Shown here: in pieces, positions 8,345 through 15,888 of the stretch
Position numbering within the stretch: position 1 is the stretch's first letter
How the letters are laid out: each line of letters opens with the position of its first letter
From: DASYLJ01 sp036009625
GTDB lineage: Bacteria > Desulfobacterota > Binatia > DP-6
Length of the DNA: 64,000 bases
Assembly (NCBI GenBank): GCA_036009625.1
Contig: DASYLJ010000108.1
Location: forward strand, 1 to 64,000
Reading direction: 5' to 3'
The notes under the pieces: model-generated
Database searches by the model: none
What the model saw: the letters and a program-made list of their open reading frames with translations, nothing else
What the model was told of the DNA's origin: nothing
Program-made: the position numbers and the translations under genes

Positions 8345-9217
8345 TCAGCGACGCAGGTACAGTTCCTCACCGGAGGAGGCGAGGAGGCGGGCGACGGTGG
8401 TCGGCCGACAGCCGCCACGATCGTCGATCGTGTGGAGGCGGAAGCCGTGCTGCACCAGCGACGCGAGGAAGGTGCCGGGGTCGTGACCGGCCCGCGCGAG
8501 CAACGCCGGCAGGAATTCGAGCACCAGCTGCACCCGCGGCGAGCGCGTGAGCAGGCGGGTCATGCCGGCGAGGATCGCAGGCTCCGCCCCTTCAGCATCG
8601 ATCTTCACGAGATCCACCGGTGGGCCATCGTCGCCGAGGAACGCGTCGAGCGACGTCGCCTCGACGGCCTGTGGCGTCGCGGTGTCGTACCAGCCGGCGA
8701 GCTCGGCGTCGGTGAACGGGTAGAGGCTCGAGCTGCCCTGCTGGCGCGCCAGCCGGTGCAGGGTCAGCTGGCCCGGCGCGTCCGTGACCGCGAGCGGCAC
8801 GACCTGCACCCCGCCGTAGCCGTTGGCAGCGAGCGTGCGCCGCAACAGCTCGACGGTTCGCGGGTTGGCCTCGAACGCGGTCACGGAGCCGGCAGACCCG
8901 ACGCCGGCGGCGAACAGCAGCGAGTACCATCCGACGTTCGCTCCGACCTCGACGACCCGCTGGCCCGGACGGATCAACCGGAGCAGCGCGCGCGTGACGC
9001 CCGGCTCCCAGTACCCGCGCACCACCAGGCTCGGGAGCAGGCTGATGTCGCGAGCATCGAGATGGACGAGGTGCCCGAACACGGTCTGCACCATGATCGT
9101 ATCGTCGCCTGCGTACGTGCATGCGCGCTGGCGGCCGAGCCGCCGGCCCAGGGCGGCCGGGCGGGAGGTGTCCACCGCGAACAGCAGCCGTTGCAGGTGA
9201 TGTCGGAAGCGGGTCAT
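8345..9217 (-). CDS. FkbM-family SAM methyltransferase
   Basis: The 290-residue protein carries the FkbM methyltransferase fold: SAM-binding loop V-V-E-V-G-A-N-V-G-W-Y near residues 90-100, an acidic F-E-A-N-P strand end, and the family's K-I-D-A-E-G-A-E block near 210. FkbM enzymes O-methylate small molecules or sugars and are frequent in glycan clusters. Its start lies 7 bp after the stop of the ABC transporter gene on the same strand, so the two are probably co-transcribed and the enzyme may methylate the exported glycan. The substrate cannot be told from sequence. A 234-bp gap follows to the saposin-like gene start on the same strand. Confidence 0.85.
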   Translation of the reverse strand: MTRFRHHLQRLLFAVDTSRPAALGRRLGRQRACTYAGDDTIMVQTVFGHLVHLDARDISLLPSLVVRGYWEPGVTRALLRLIRPGQRVVEVGANVGWYSLLFAAGVGSAGSVTAFEANPRTVELLRRTLAANGYGGVQVVPLAVTDAPGQLTLHRLARQQGSSSLYPFTDAELAGWYDTATPQAVEATSLDAFLGDDGPPVDLVKIDAEGAEPAILAGMTRLLTRSPRVQLVLEFLPALLARAGHDPGTFLASLVQHGFRLHTIDDRGGCRPTTVARLLASSGEELYLRR

Positions 9218-9224
9218 CGTGCGC

Positions 9225-11003
9225 TCACTCCGGTGCGGCTGCGGCGGCCATGCGACGGAACGCCGCGTTGTCCCGCAGCAGCTCCTCGTAGCCACCGATC
9301 GCAGCGACGCAGCCGCCGTCGAGCAACAGGATCCGATCGCACGGGCGCACGCTGCTCAGGCGATGTGCGACCACGACCAGCGTCAGCCGACCGCGGAGCG
9401 CCTCGATGGCCTTCAGGAGCGCGGCTTCGGTCGGGTGGTCGAGCGCGGCCGTCGCCTCGTCGAGCACGAGGACGCTCGGGGCGTGATACAGCGCGCGCGC
9501 GATGCCGACGCGCTGGCGCTCGCCCCCCGACAGAAACGCGCCGCCCTCGCCGACGCGCGCGTCGAGACCGCCGGGCAGCGCGGCAACGAAGTCGGTGAGC
9601 TGCGCCATCTCGATCACTACCGCCATCCGCTCGGCGTCGATCCGCTCCGCCGGAATGCCGAGCGCGACGTTCTGGCGCAGCGAATCGTCGGTCAGGACCA
9701 CGGTCTGGGGCACGTAGCCGATCGCGCGCTGCCACGCACGCGGCGCGGCCGGCAGCGCGTGGCCGTCGACCAGGACACGTCCCGACGTGGGCCTCAGGAG
9801 CCCGATCAGCACGTCGACCAGCGTGCTCTTGCCGGCGCCGGTCGCACCCACCACGCCGATCGAGCTGCCTCGCGGGATCGTCAGGCAGACGTCGTGCAGT
9901 GCCTCGCGGTCGCTGCCGTCGTAGGCGAACGCCACCTGATCGAGCGCGATCGACCGTTCCCAGGCGAGCGGCGCGACGGCGCCGTCGGCGGATGCCTCCG
10001 CGACCTCGAGACGTGCCAGATCGGCGGCCAGGGCGCGTACCGTCGCCGAGCCGAACCGGATGTCGTTGATGCACACCATGGCGCGGTTCGCCGAGGGGAT
10101 CATGCGAAAGCCCGCGTAGGCGTAGAGCCCGAGCAGCGGCACCAGCTCGGGGCCGGTACGGCCTCCGAGCGTGGCGAGCAGAACGATGCCGAGCGCCGCG
10201 AGCACGAACACCGTCTCCACTAGGAGCCGCGGCACCGTCGCGAGCATGTCGCTCTGGCGCTGGACTGCGACGAGCGCCGTCTGTCGGTGCACGAACCGAT
10301 CGAAGAACCACGCCTCGCGACCCAGCACCCGCAGCTCCTTCGCGGCGGCGAACGTCTGCTGCACGCCGCGCAGTACCTCGCGCTCCAGGTGGCGTCGCTC
10401 TCCGCCCCAGCGCAGCGCGCGTGCCCGCGTGACGGCGAGCAGCGTCGCGCCCGTGCCGCCGACCGCGATCGTCGCCACGAGGGTGAGTCCAGGCGCTGCC
10501 GCGAACAGGACCGCGGCGATTCCCACCATCACCAGCGCCTCGGTGGAGAGCGCCATCGTGGGCCCCAGTACGTGGCGGAAGACGGCGTCCACCGACGTGG
10601 TCACATTGTGGATGTCCTCGGCGGCGCTCCGTCCGAGACGCAGTGCCCAGGGCGCCGCCAGATGCGCCGCATGGACACGACGAGCCAACGCGGCACGCGC
10701 CGTCGCTGCCCAGCCGTGCTGCTTCCATGCCAGCGCCAGCAGCAGGCCGGTCTTCGTCAGCTGGAAGGCGATCAGCGCCAGCGTCGCCGCCACCACGAGG
10801 GTTCGATCGCTGGCTCCCTCGAGCGGCGCGAGCAGGCTGCCGACCACCGGCCAGGCGAAGGCCGCGGCCGGCGTGGCGACGATCCCGATGTACGCATAGA
10901 GCGCCCCCGTGCCGAGCGCCTCCGCCGCGGCCGCAATGACCGAGATCAGGACGAGCCCGACCCAGCTCCGTCGCGACCCGGCATCGAGCAGACCGAGCGC
11001 CAT
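9225..11003 (-). CDS. ABC exporter, PglK-like lipid-linked oligosaccharide flippase
   Basis: The 592-residue half-transporter has an N-terminal six-helix membrane domain and a C-terminal ATPase: Walker A G-A-T-G-A-G-K-S-T near residue 393, signature L-S-G-G-E-R-Q-R, Walker B V-L-V-L-D-E-A-T-A-A-L-D and the H-loop V-A-H-R-L. Fused single-chain exporters of this length include PglK, which flips lipid-linked heptasaccharide for PglB, and MsbA. The surrounding OST and transferase genes favour the flippase role. ATG 11003 is preferred to ATG 11066, which would overlap the start of the divergent glycosyltransferase. It is followed after 7 bp by the FkbM gene. Confidence 0.82.
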   Translation of the reverse strand: MALGLLDAGSRRSWVGLVLISVIAAAAEALGTGALYAYIGIVATPAAAFAWPVVGSLLAPLEGASDRTLVVAATLALIAFQLTKTGLLLALAWKQHGWAATARAALARRVHAAHLAAPWALRLGRSAAEDIHNVTTSVDAVFRHVLGPTMALSTEALVMVGIAAVLFAAAPGLTLVATIAVGGTGATLLAVTRARALRWGGERRHLEREVLRGVQQTFAAAKELRVLGREAWFFDRFVHRQTALVAVQRQSDMLATVPRLLVETVFVLAALGIVLLATLGGRTGPELVPLLGLYAYAGFRMIPSANRAMVCINDIRFGSATVRALAADLARLEVAEASADGAVAPLAWERSIALDQVAFAYDGSDREALHDVCLTIPRGSSIGVVGATGAGKSTLVDVLIGLLRPTSGRVLVDGHALPAAPRAWQRAIGYVPQTVVLTDDSLRQNVALGIPAERIDAERMAVVIEMAQLTDFVAALPGGLDARVGEGGAFLSGGERQRVGIARALYHAPSVLVLDEATAALDHPTEAALLKAIEALRGRLTLVVVAHRLSSVRPCDRILLLDGGCVAAIGGYEELLRDNAAFRRMAAAAAPE

Positions 11004-11055
11004 GCGAATGGTTCCCACGCAGTCCGGCGTGTACAAGACGCCCGGTCGAACTCCA

Positions 11056-12201
11056 ATGGCGCGCATCCTGTTCGTTCAGCAATCACTGCAGCCTCCCGGC
11101 GGCGGCAACGGCGTGGCGGCCTGGATGCTCCAGGCGCTGAGCGATCGGCACGACGTTTCGCTGCTCACCTGGACGCCGTGTGACCCGGCGGCCGTCGACG
11201 CGTTTTTCGGGACCACGCTGGCCGGCCGCGGCATCGACCACCACGTGGTCACGGGATGGTGGCGCCGGCTGCTGGACGCGGCACCGATTCCGCTGCAGCT
11301 GCTGCGGAACGCGCTGCTGCTGCGGTCGGCGCGGCACCGCGCGGCGGACGTCGACCTGACCGTGTCGGCGAACAACGAGTCGCCGCTCGGCGGCATCGAC
11401 TACGTGCACTACCCGACGCGTGCCCGGCCGCGTCCTGCGGCCGACATGCGCTGGTATCACCGGGCCGGTCCGCTCGCGCTCTACTACGCCGTCAGCGATC
11501 GCCTGGCGGGGTTCGACGTCGCCGACGTCCGCCGCCAGGTGCTCCTGGCCAACTCCCGCTGGACGGCAGACTGCCTGCATCACCTGTACGGCGTCGAGGC
11601 CCGCACGGTGTATCCACCGGTCGCGGGGCCGTTCGTCGTGCGCCCCTGGGGGGAGCGCGAGGACGTCTTTCTGTCGATCGGGCGCTTCTCGCCCGAGAAG
11701 AACTTCGAAACCGTCATCGCCATCGTGGAAGCGCTGCGGCGTCGGGGGCACGGGCTCGGGCTCACCATCGTCGGCAGCCCTGGGCTGGCTTCGTACGAGC
11801 GTCGCATCCGCGCCGTGGCCGCAGCGCGGCCGTGGGTCGTCGTTCGGGCCGGCCTCGACCGCACGGCACTGCTCGAGCTCATGAGTCGCTGCCGCTATGG
11901 GCTGCACGGAATGGTCGACGAGCACTTCGGCATGGCGCCGGCCGAGCTGGTGGAGGCAGGCTGCCTCACCTTCGTCCACCGCAGCGGCGGACAGACGGAG
12001 ATCGTCGAGAGCGACGACCTGACCTGGGTCGACGTGGACGACGCCGTCGCGCGCATCGAGCGCGCCCTGGTCGACGACGCGCATCGGCAGCGCCTGCGCG
12101 ACCACCTGGCCGCGCGGCGTGGGCGGTTCGAGCCGGCACGCTTCTGTGCCGAGGTGCTGGCGATCGTGGACGAGGCCCTCGCGCGCGCGACCGGCGTGTA
12201 G
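11056..12201 (+). CDS. ALG11-like GT4 mannosyltransferase
   Basis: The 381-residue GT-B enzyme resembles eukaryotic ALG11, which adds the alpha-1,2-mannoses to the dolichol glycan. ALG11-type landmarks in order: G-G-G near residue 15; Y-V-H-Y-P at 116-120; N-S-R-W-T at 166-170; Y-P-P-V near 186; I-G-R-F-S-P-E-K-N at 208-216; and D-E-H-F-G-M-A-P-A-E-L near 288-298, the GT4 E-x7-E sugar-nucleotide block. I compared with yeast ALG11 from memory. It diverges from the ABC flippase with 52 bp between starts. Donor and linkage are inferred; a generic GT4 enzyme remains possible. Confidence 0.8.
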   Translation: MARILFVQQSLQPPGGGNGVAAWMLQALSDRHDVSLLTWTPCDPAAVDAFFGTTLAGRGIDHHVVTGWWRRLLDAAPIPLQLLRNALLLRSARHRAADVDLTVSANNESPLGGIDYVHYPTRARPRPAADMRWYHRAGPLALYYAVSDRLAGFDVADVRRQVLLANSRWTADCLHHLYGVEARTVYPPVAGPFVVRPWGEREDVFLSIGRFSPEKNFETVIAIVEALRRRGHGLGLTIVGSPGLASYERRIRAVAAARPWVVVRAGLDRTALLELMSRCRYGLHGMVDEHFGMAPAELVEAGCLTFVHRSGGQTEIVESDDLTWVDVDDAVARIERALVDDAHRQRLRDHLAARRGRFEPARFCAEVLAIVDEALARATGV

Positions 12202-12285
12202 ATCGCCTCCCGGCACGCGTTTCCAGACCGGAGCCGCGCGGGCAGAGGAACGGTCACCGGCACCGCAGGCACGCGGAGGTCGAGC

Positions 12286-12912
12286 TCAGGGGATCCGGAT
12301 CTTCGGCCCGGCCGGACAGCCCGAGAGGAACTCGGGGATCGACTGCTCGGCGAACGGCAGGCTCTCGAACGTCGCATCGCCAGGCTCCGACTGCACCATG
12401 TAGGCCCAGTGGCTGAGCGTGCCTCCCGCGGCAGGTCCGGTCATCTCGTTGACCATGGTCCACTTGCCGTTCTTCTTGACCATGGTGCCGATGGGCGTGT
12501 TGGTCACCTCGCCCGTGTCGGCGTTGTACATCGTCATGTAGACCCGCTTCTGTGGCGTGACCTGGCCCAACATGTACTGGCAGTTCGGGACGAGCGCGCT
12601 GCTGAGCTTCACCACCACGGCGCCGGTGAAATAGCCATTGAAGTAGTCCGTGATGTGGAAGACGGTCTGCCCCCGCGTGACGACGAACTCGTCGGTGCCG
12701 AGCGGGTGATAGATCGAGTAGATGCCTTCCTCGGGCACTATCCAGTAGGTGTCCTCGAACCACTCCCACTTGTCGTACGTCTCTTGCGGCTCACTGCGAT
12801 CGACGGGCAGCGTGGTCCGCCCGTGGGGCGTCTCGGCGGCGGAGCCCGGGGAGAGCGCGATCAGGATCAACGTCGCGGCAATGGCGCATATGGTCGGAAC
12901 GTGGCGGAGCAT
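12286..12912 (-). CDS. Exported protein of unknown function
   Basis: A 208-residue protein with a clear signal peptide (hydrophobic core residues ~8-24, A-x-A cleavage near 26). The mature part is rich in aromatic residues and beta-prone, with W-x-W...Y-W-I-V-P-E-E-G near residue 49-62 and two cysteines. I recognise no family; the pattern could suit a small beta-barrel, but this is only an impression. It converges on the ALG11-like gene (84-bp gap) and diverges from the small Cys-rich exported protein at 13024, whose leader fills the space between them. No convincing Shine-Dalgarno precedes the ATG. Confidence 0.6.
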   Translation of the reverse strand: MLRHVPTICAIAATLILIALSPGSAAETPHGRTTLPVDRSEPQETYDKWEWFEDTYWIVPEEGIYSIYHPLGTDEFVVTRGQTVFHITDYFNGYFTGAVVVKLSSALVPNCQYMLGQVTPQKRVYMTMYNADTGEVTNTPIGTMVKKNGKWTMVNEMTGPAAGGTLSHWAYMVQSEPGDATFESLPFAEQSIPEFLSGCPAGPKIRIP

Positions 12913-12944
12913 CGGTCCGTGTATCGGCCGAACGGGTGCAGCGA

Positions 12945-13023
12945 CTTTAGCCGCCTACCCGCGAACCAAGCCTGACGTCCAGTCGCGCCGGCGGATACCC
13001 CTCGCATCGAGGGGTATCTCGCC
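12945..13023 (+). promoter_or_regulatory. Leader with Shine-Dalgarno held in a perfect hairpin
   Basis: Bases 12995-13004 and 13008-13017 form a perfect 10-bp stem with a CAT loop; its right arm contains GAGGGG, the likely ribosome binding site nine bases before ATG 13024. Upstream blocks (AGCGAC, GCCGCCTACCCGCGAAC, GTCGCGCC) recur before the paralogue at 1200. A translational switch is plausible. A GAAC-N15-GTCG promoter reading is an alternative for the upstream part. Confidence 0.45.
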
Positions 13024-13347
13024 ATGCGTCGATCCATGACAGTGGCCGTCGTGCTCGCGTTGTTCCCGCTGACGGCGCTCGGAGCGGACAGCGGGATCCT
13101 CGGGCAGAAACTCGTCCTCAAGTCCCGCGGCACGACGCAGAAGCTCGTCTTCGTGTCGAAGGACCCGCTCATTCCCTTTCCACTCTGCCAGACCTTTGCT
13201 GCGTGCGACGGAGGGGACGTCTGCGTGCAGGGCATGTGTCACACGCCGAACTGCACCGCCCACAGCCAGTGCGGGCTCCCCGGCATCGCATTCTGCATCT
13301 CCGGGGTCTGCTGTGCAGTGAACGGCGGCGGGACCTTCTGCCTCTGA
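13024..13347 (+). CDS. Small exported Cys-rich protein
   Basis: A 107-residue protein: signal peptide to about residue 19 (T-A-L-G-A), then a mature start A-D-S-G-I-L-G-Q-K-L and the K-L-V-F-V-S-K-D-P motif shared with the remnant at 1200 and, more loosely, the exported proteins at 38477 and 39252. The C-terminal half has about nine cysteines in a C-D-G-G-D-V-C...C...C pattern, probably disulphide-bonded outside the cell. N-C-T near residue 76 is a potential N-glycosylation sequon. The start is set by alignment with the paralogue. Function unknown. Confidence 0.65.
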   Translation: MRRSMTVAVVLALFPLTALGADSGILGQKLVLKSRGTTQKLVFVSKDPLIPFPLCQTFAACDGGDVCVQGMCHTPNCTAHSQCGLPGIAFCISGVCCAVNGGGTFCL

Positions 13348-13731
13348 CGGAAACGTTCGGACATCCACCGGGTCGGCAGTGCGGCCTGGCGCTACGTTGC
13401 CGAACGCGACGCGCTCAGGAGAGCTCGAATGGCAGGCAGATCGACGCCGCCGTCGTCGATGACCGCGTGAGGTCGCGCAACTCCCGCAAGTCCTCCCCGT
13501 CGCGCTCGACGGCGGACGGCTGGGTGCCGCTGCGGATCCATGATCACGGGCCTGCCGTGAGGCGACGATCGGGGAATTCCGTCTGCAAGAGAAGTGGAGA
13601 TGTTCCACCACGTTCGCGGTCTGGTGACGACCGCGTCGCTCAGGCTAGCGACGGGTAGCGACCGCTACCCGCGAGGTAGCGCCTCCGTGGCACCCCCGCA
13701 TGTCGCGGGGCACCACAAGGAGGTTCCTTCC
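13348..13731 (+). other. Gap without a recognisable gene
   Basis: 384 bases between the Cys-rich gene and the PD40-repeat gene. I see no convincing coding region. Its last ~80 bases hold two hairpins and a strong ribosome binding site belonging to the next gene, described separately. Confidence 0.6.
13653..13723 (+). promoter_or_regulatory. Two hairpins and strong RBS before the PD40-repeat gene
   Basis: GGGTAGC (13653-13659) pairs with GCTACCC (13664-13670) over a 4-base loop, and CCCCGC (13694-13699) with GCGGGG (13705-13710) over a 5-base loop. AAGGAGG follows at 13717-13723, eight bases before ATG 13732. The first stem carries a CTACCCGCGA stretch also found in the leaders at 1128 and 12945. 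A regulated 5' leader is likely; the signal is unknown. Confidence 0.4.
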
Positions 13732-14771
13732 ATGGTCTCTCGAAGCTTGCTCACTGCCGTCGGTGTCGTCGCGGCGATCGCGCTCGGGGCGCCGGCGCTC
13801 GTGGCCGCCCAGACCACGACGCGCGTCAGCGTCGGGTCCGGCGGCGGCGAGAACAACGGGCACAACTACTGGGGCACCATCAGCAGCAACGGGCGCTACC
13901 TCGCCTTCTCGTCGGACGGCACGAACGTCGTGCCCGGCGATACCAACGGCAAGACCGACGTCTTCTGGCGAGACACCGTCACCGGTGAGGTTCGCCGGGT
14001 CAGCGTGAACGACGACGGCGTGCAGGGGAACGGCCGCAGCTTCGCGAGCGGCGTCTCGAAGGATGGACGGCTCGTCCTGTTCTGGTCGCACGCGACCAAC
14101 CTCGTCTCCGGCGACACGAACGGGCAGGCGGACGTGTTCATGCACGACCTCGTGTCGCGCACCACGACGCGTCTGAGCCTGGGCGTCGACGGCGAGCAGG
14201 CCAATGCATGGTGCACGTCCGCGTCGATGAGCGAGGACGGACGCTACGTCGCGTTCCAGTCGTTCGCGAACAACCTCGTCCTCCGCGACACCAATGACTT
14301 CCAGGACCTCTTCCTGCTCGACCGGCGCACCGGGGTGCTGACGCGCGTCGCGCAGCCCGTCGCCGCCGAGACGAACGAGGACAGCCGCGAACCGCAGCTC
14401 AGCCCGAACGGGCGCTATCTCGCGTTCGAGTCGTCTGCCTGGAACCTCGTCCCGGGCGACGTGAACGGTGCAACGGCCACAGCAACCGCGGCACCATGGA
14501 TTCGTCCGGCCGCTACGTCGTGTTCACGTCGTTCGCCACCAACCTCGCGGCGAACGACGGCAACGGGGTCTTCGACGCGTTCGTCCACGACCTCTCGCGT
14601 GGCACCACCGTCCGCGCCTCCGTGGCGCACGACGGCGGCGAGATCGACGGCAACATCTTCGGCGTCTCGTTCGCCAACAGCCGGACGCTGTTCGTCGCCT
14701 CGATCGCCGGCAACCTGGTGGCGGGTGACGGCAACGCCGCGGAAGACCTGTTCTTCATCCGCTGGCGCTGA
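13732..14771 (+). pseudogene. Exported PD40/TolB-like repeat protein with internal deletion and frameshift
   Basis: The first frame (ATG 13732) gives a signal peptide and about five ~50-residue repeats of the type G-R-Y-L-A-F-S-S...N-L-V-P-G-D-T-N-G...D-V-F-x-x-D, the WD40-like beta-propeller (PD40) pattern. At about 14465 a repeat breaks after G-D-V-N-G and the reading turns into Arg/Pro/Ala-rich nonsense. The +2 frame then resumes perfectly with N-G-H-S-N-R-G-T-M, completes two more repeats and stops at 14771. The missing part is roughly the D-V-F-V-x-D half of one repeat plus one or two bases, so this is a deletion and not a single-base slip. It may be real decay or an assembly error in a repetitive gene. 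Confidence 0.75.
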
Positions 14772-14781
14772 GCCACCGTGC

Positions 14782-14809
14782 GGCTCGGTCGGGATCGCCC
14801 GACCGGGCC
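14782..14809. terminator. Hairpin between convergent genes
   Basis: A 12-bp stem (perfect core CGGTCGGG / CCCGACCG, extended by outer pairs with one G-T wobble) with an ATCG loop lies between the ends of the PD40 gene (14771) and the oxidoreductase gene (14836). There is no T-run on either side. Likely a bidirectional terminator. Confidence 0.6.
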
Positions 14810-14835
14810 CGGTGCGGTGCCAGAGATCTCGCAGC

Positions 14836-15822
14836 TCAGCGCATCGCCGCCATCGATCGCTCGAGTGAGGCGACGCGCGCGTCGAGGCCGGGGACGAGCG
14901 TCGACAGCATCAGCTCCGAGGCGTCGTAGTCTCGCGCGAGGGCGCGCAGCCGCTCGCCGACCGTGGCGGGGCCGCCGATCACGGCGCCGGCGAAGAACTC
15001 GTCGAGGATCGTCTGCTCGGCCGCCGAGAACGTGCGGCTCAGCGCCTCCTCGATCGTGGGGATCGGCGCGCGCCTGCCGGTGCGGCTGTTGACGACCGCG
15101 ACCCGCATCGGGGCGGCGAGCCGGTCGGCCTCGACGTCGTCGATCCCGCACACGGTGGTGACCGCAAGCATCGGGTACGGCTCGGCGAGCTGCGGTGACG
15201 GTACGAAGTGCCCGCGGTAGTGCGCGATCGCGTCCTTCGCGTGGGTCATCGTGAAGTGTCCCGCGAAGGCGAACGGCACGCCGAGCTTCGCCGCAATCGA
15301 CGCGCCCGTCAGCGTCGAGCCCAGCATCCAGATCGACGGCAGCCGCACGTCCGACGGCATCGGCGTGATCTGGGCGAATGGATGGCGCTCGGGAAACTGG
15401 CCGCGCTCGAACGCCAACAACTCGCCGAGCAGCTGATTGACGTCGGCGGTCTCGCGACGAAGCGCCTGTGAGGTCAACGCATCCGTGCCCGGCGCGCGCC
15501 CGAGCCCGAGATCGATCCGTCCCGGGTGCAGCGCCTCGAGCGTGCGGAACACCTCGACGACGTGCAGGGGCGCGTGGTTCGGCACCATGATCCCGCCCGC
15601 GCCGACGCGGATGCGCGTGGTCACCGCCGCCGCGTGCGCGATCAGCACCTCGGGCGCCGAGGTCGCGATGTTCGCCATGTTGTGATGCTCGGCGAACCAG
15701 TATCGCGTGTAGCCGAGCCGATCGGCGGCGCGGGCGAGCTGGATCGATTCCCGGATCGCCTCGCTCGGCGACACGCCGGCACCCACGGGCGACAGGTCGA
15801 GTACGGAGAGCGGAACGTCCAT
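14836..15822 (-). CDS. LLM-class (luciferase-like) flavin-dependent oxidoreductase
   Basis: A 328-residue TIM-barrel protein of the bacterial-luciferase-like monooxygenase family, in the subgroup of small proteins beginning L-S-V-L-D-L-S-P. Diagnostic stretches are R-Y-W-F-A-E-H-H-N near residue 40, G-A-G-G-I-M-V-P-N-H near 75, and R-I-D-L-G-L-G-R-A-P-G-T-D near 101. Such proteins use FMN or F420; the substrate is not predictable. It is a single gene, convergent with the PD40 gene over a hairpin, and separated by 66 bp from the next gene on the same strand. ATG 15822 begins exactly at the conserved N-terminal motif. Confidence 0.85.
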   Translation of the reverse strand: MDVPLSVLDLSPVGAGVSPSEAIRESIQLARAADRLGYTRYWFAEHHNMANIATSAPEVLIAHAAAVTTRIRVGAGGIMVPNHAPLHVVEVFRTLEALHPGRIDLGLGRAPGTDALTSQALRRETADVNQLLGELLAFERGQFPERHPFAQITPMPSDVRLPSIWMLGSTLTGASIAAKLGVPFAFAGHFTMTHAKDAIAHYRGHFVPSPQLAEPYPMLAVTTVCGIDDVEADRLAAPMRVAVVNSRTGRRAPIPTIEEALSRTFSAAEQTILDEFFAGAVIGGPATVGERLRALARDYDASELMLSTLVPGLDARVASLERSMAAMR

Positions 15823-15888
15823 GTTCCCAGCTTGGGCCGAAACCAGACATCAGTCGACGGCTCGCCATTGCTCTCTCGGGGTCACGAC

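Noticed and set aside
13348..13600. A reverse-strand fragment reminiscent of a small antitoxin-like helix
   Set aside because: Too short, interrupted by stops and without a partner toxin.
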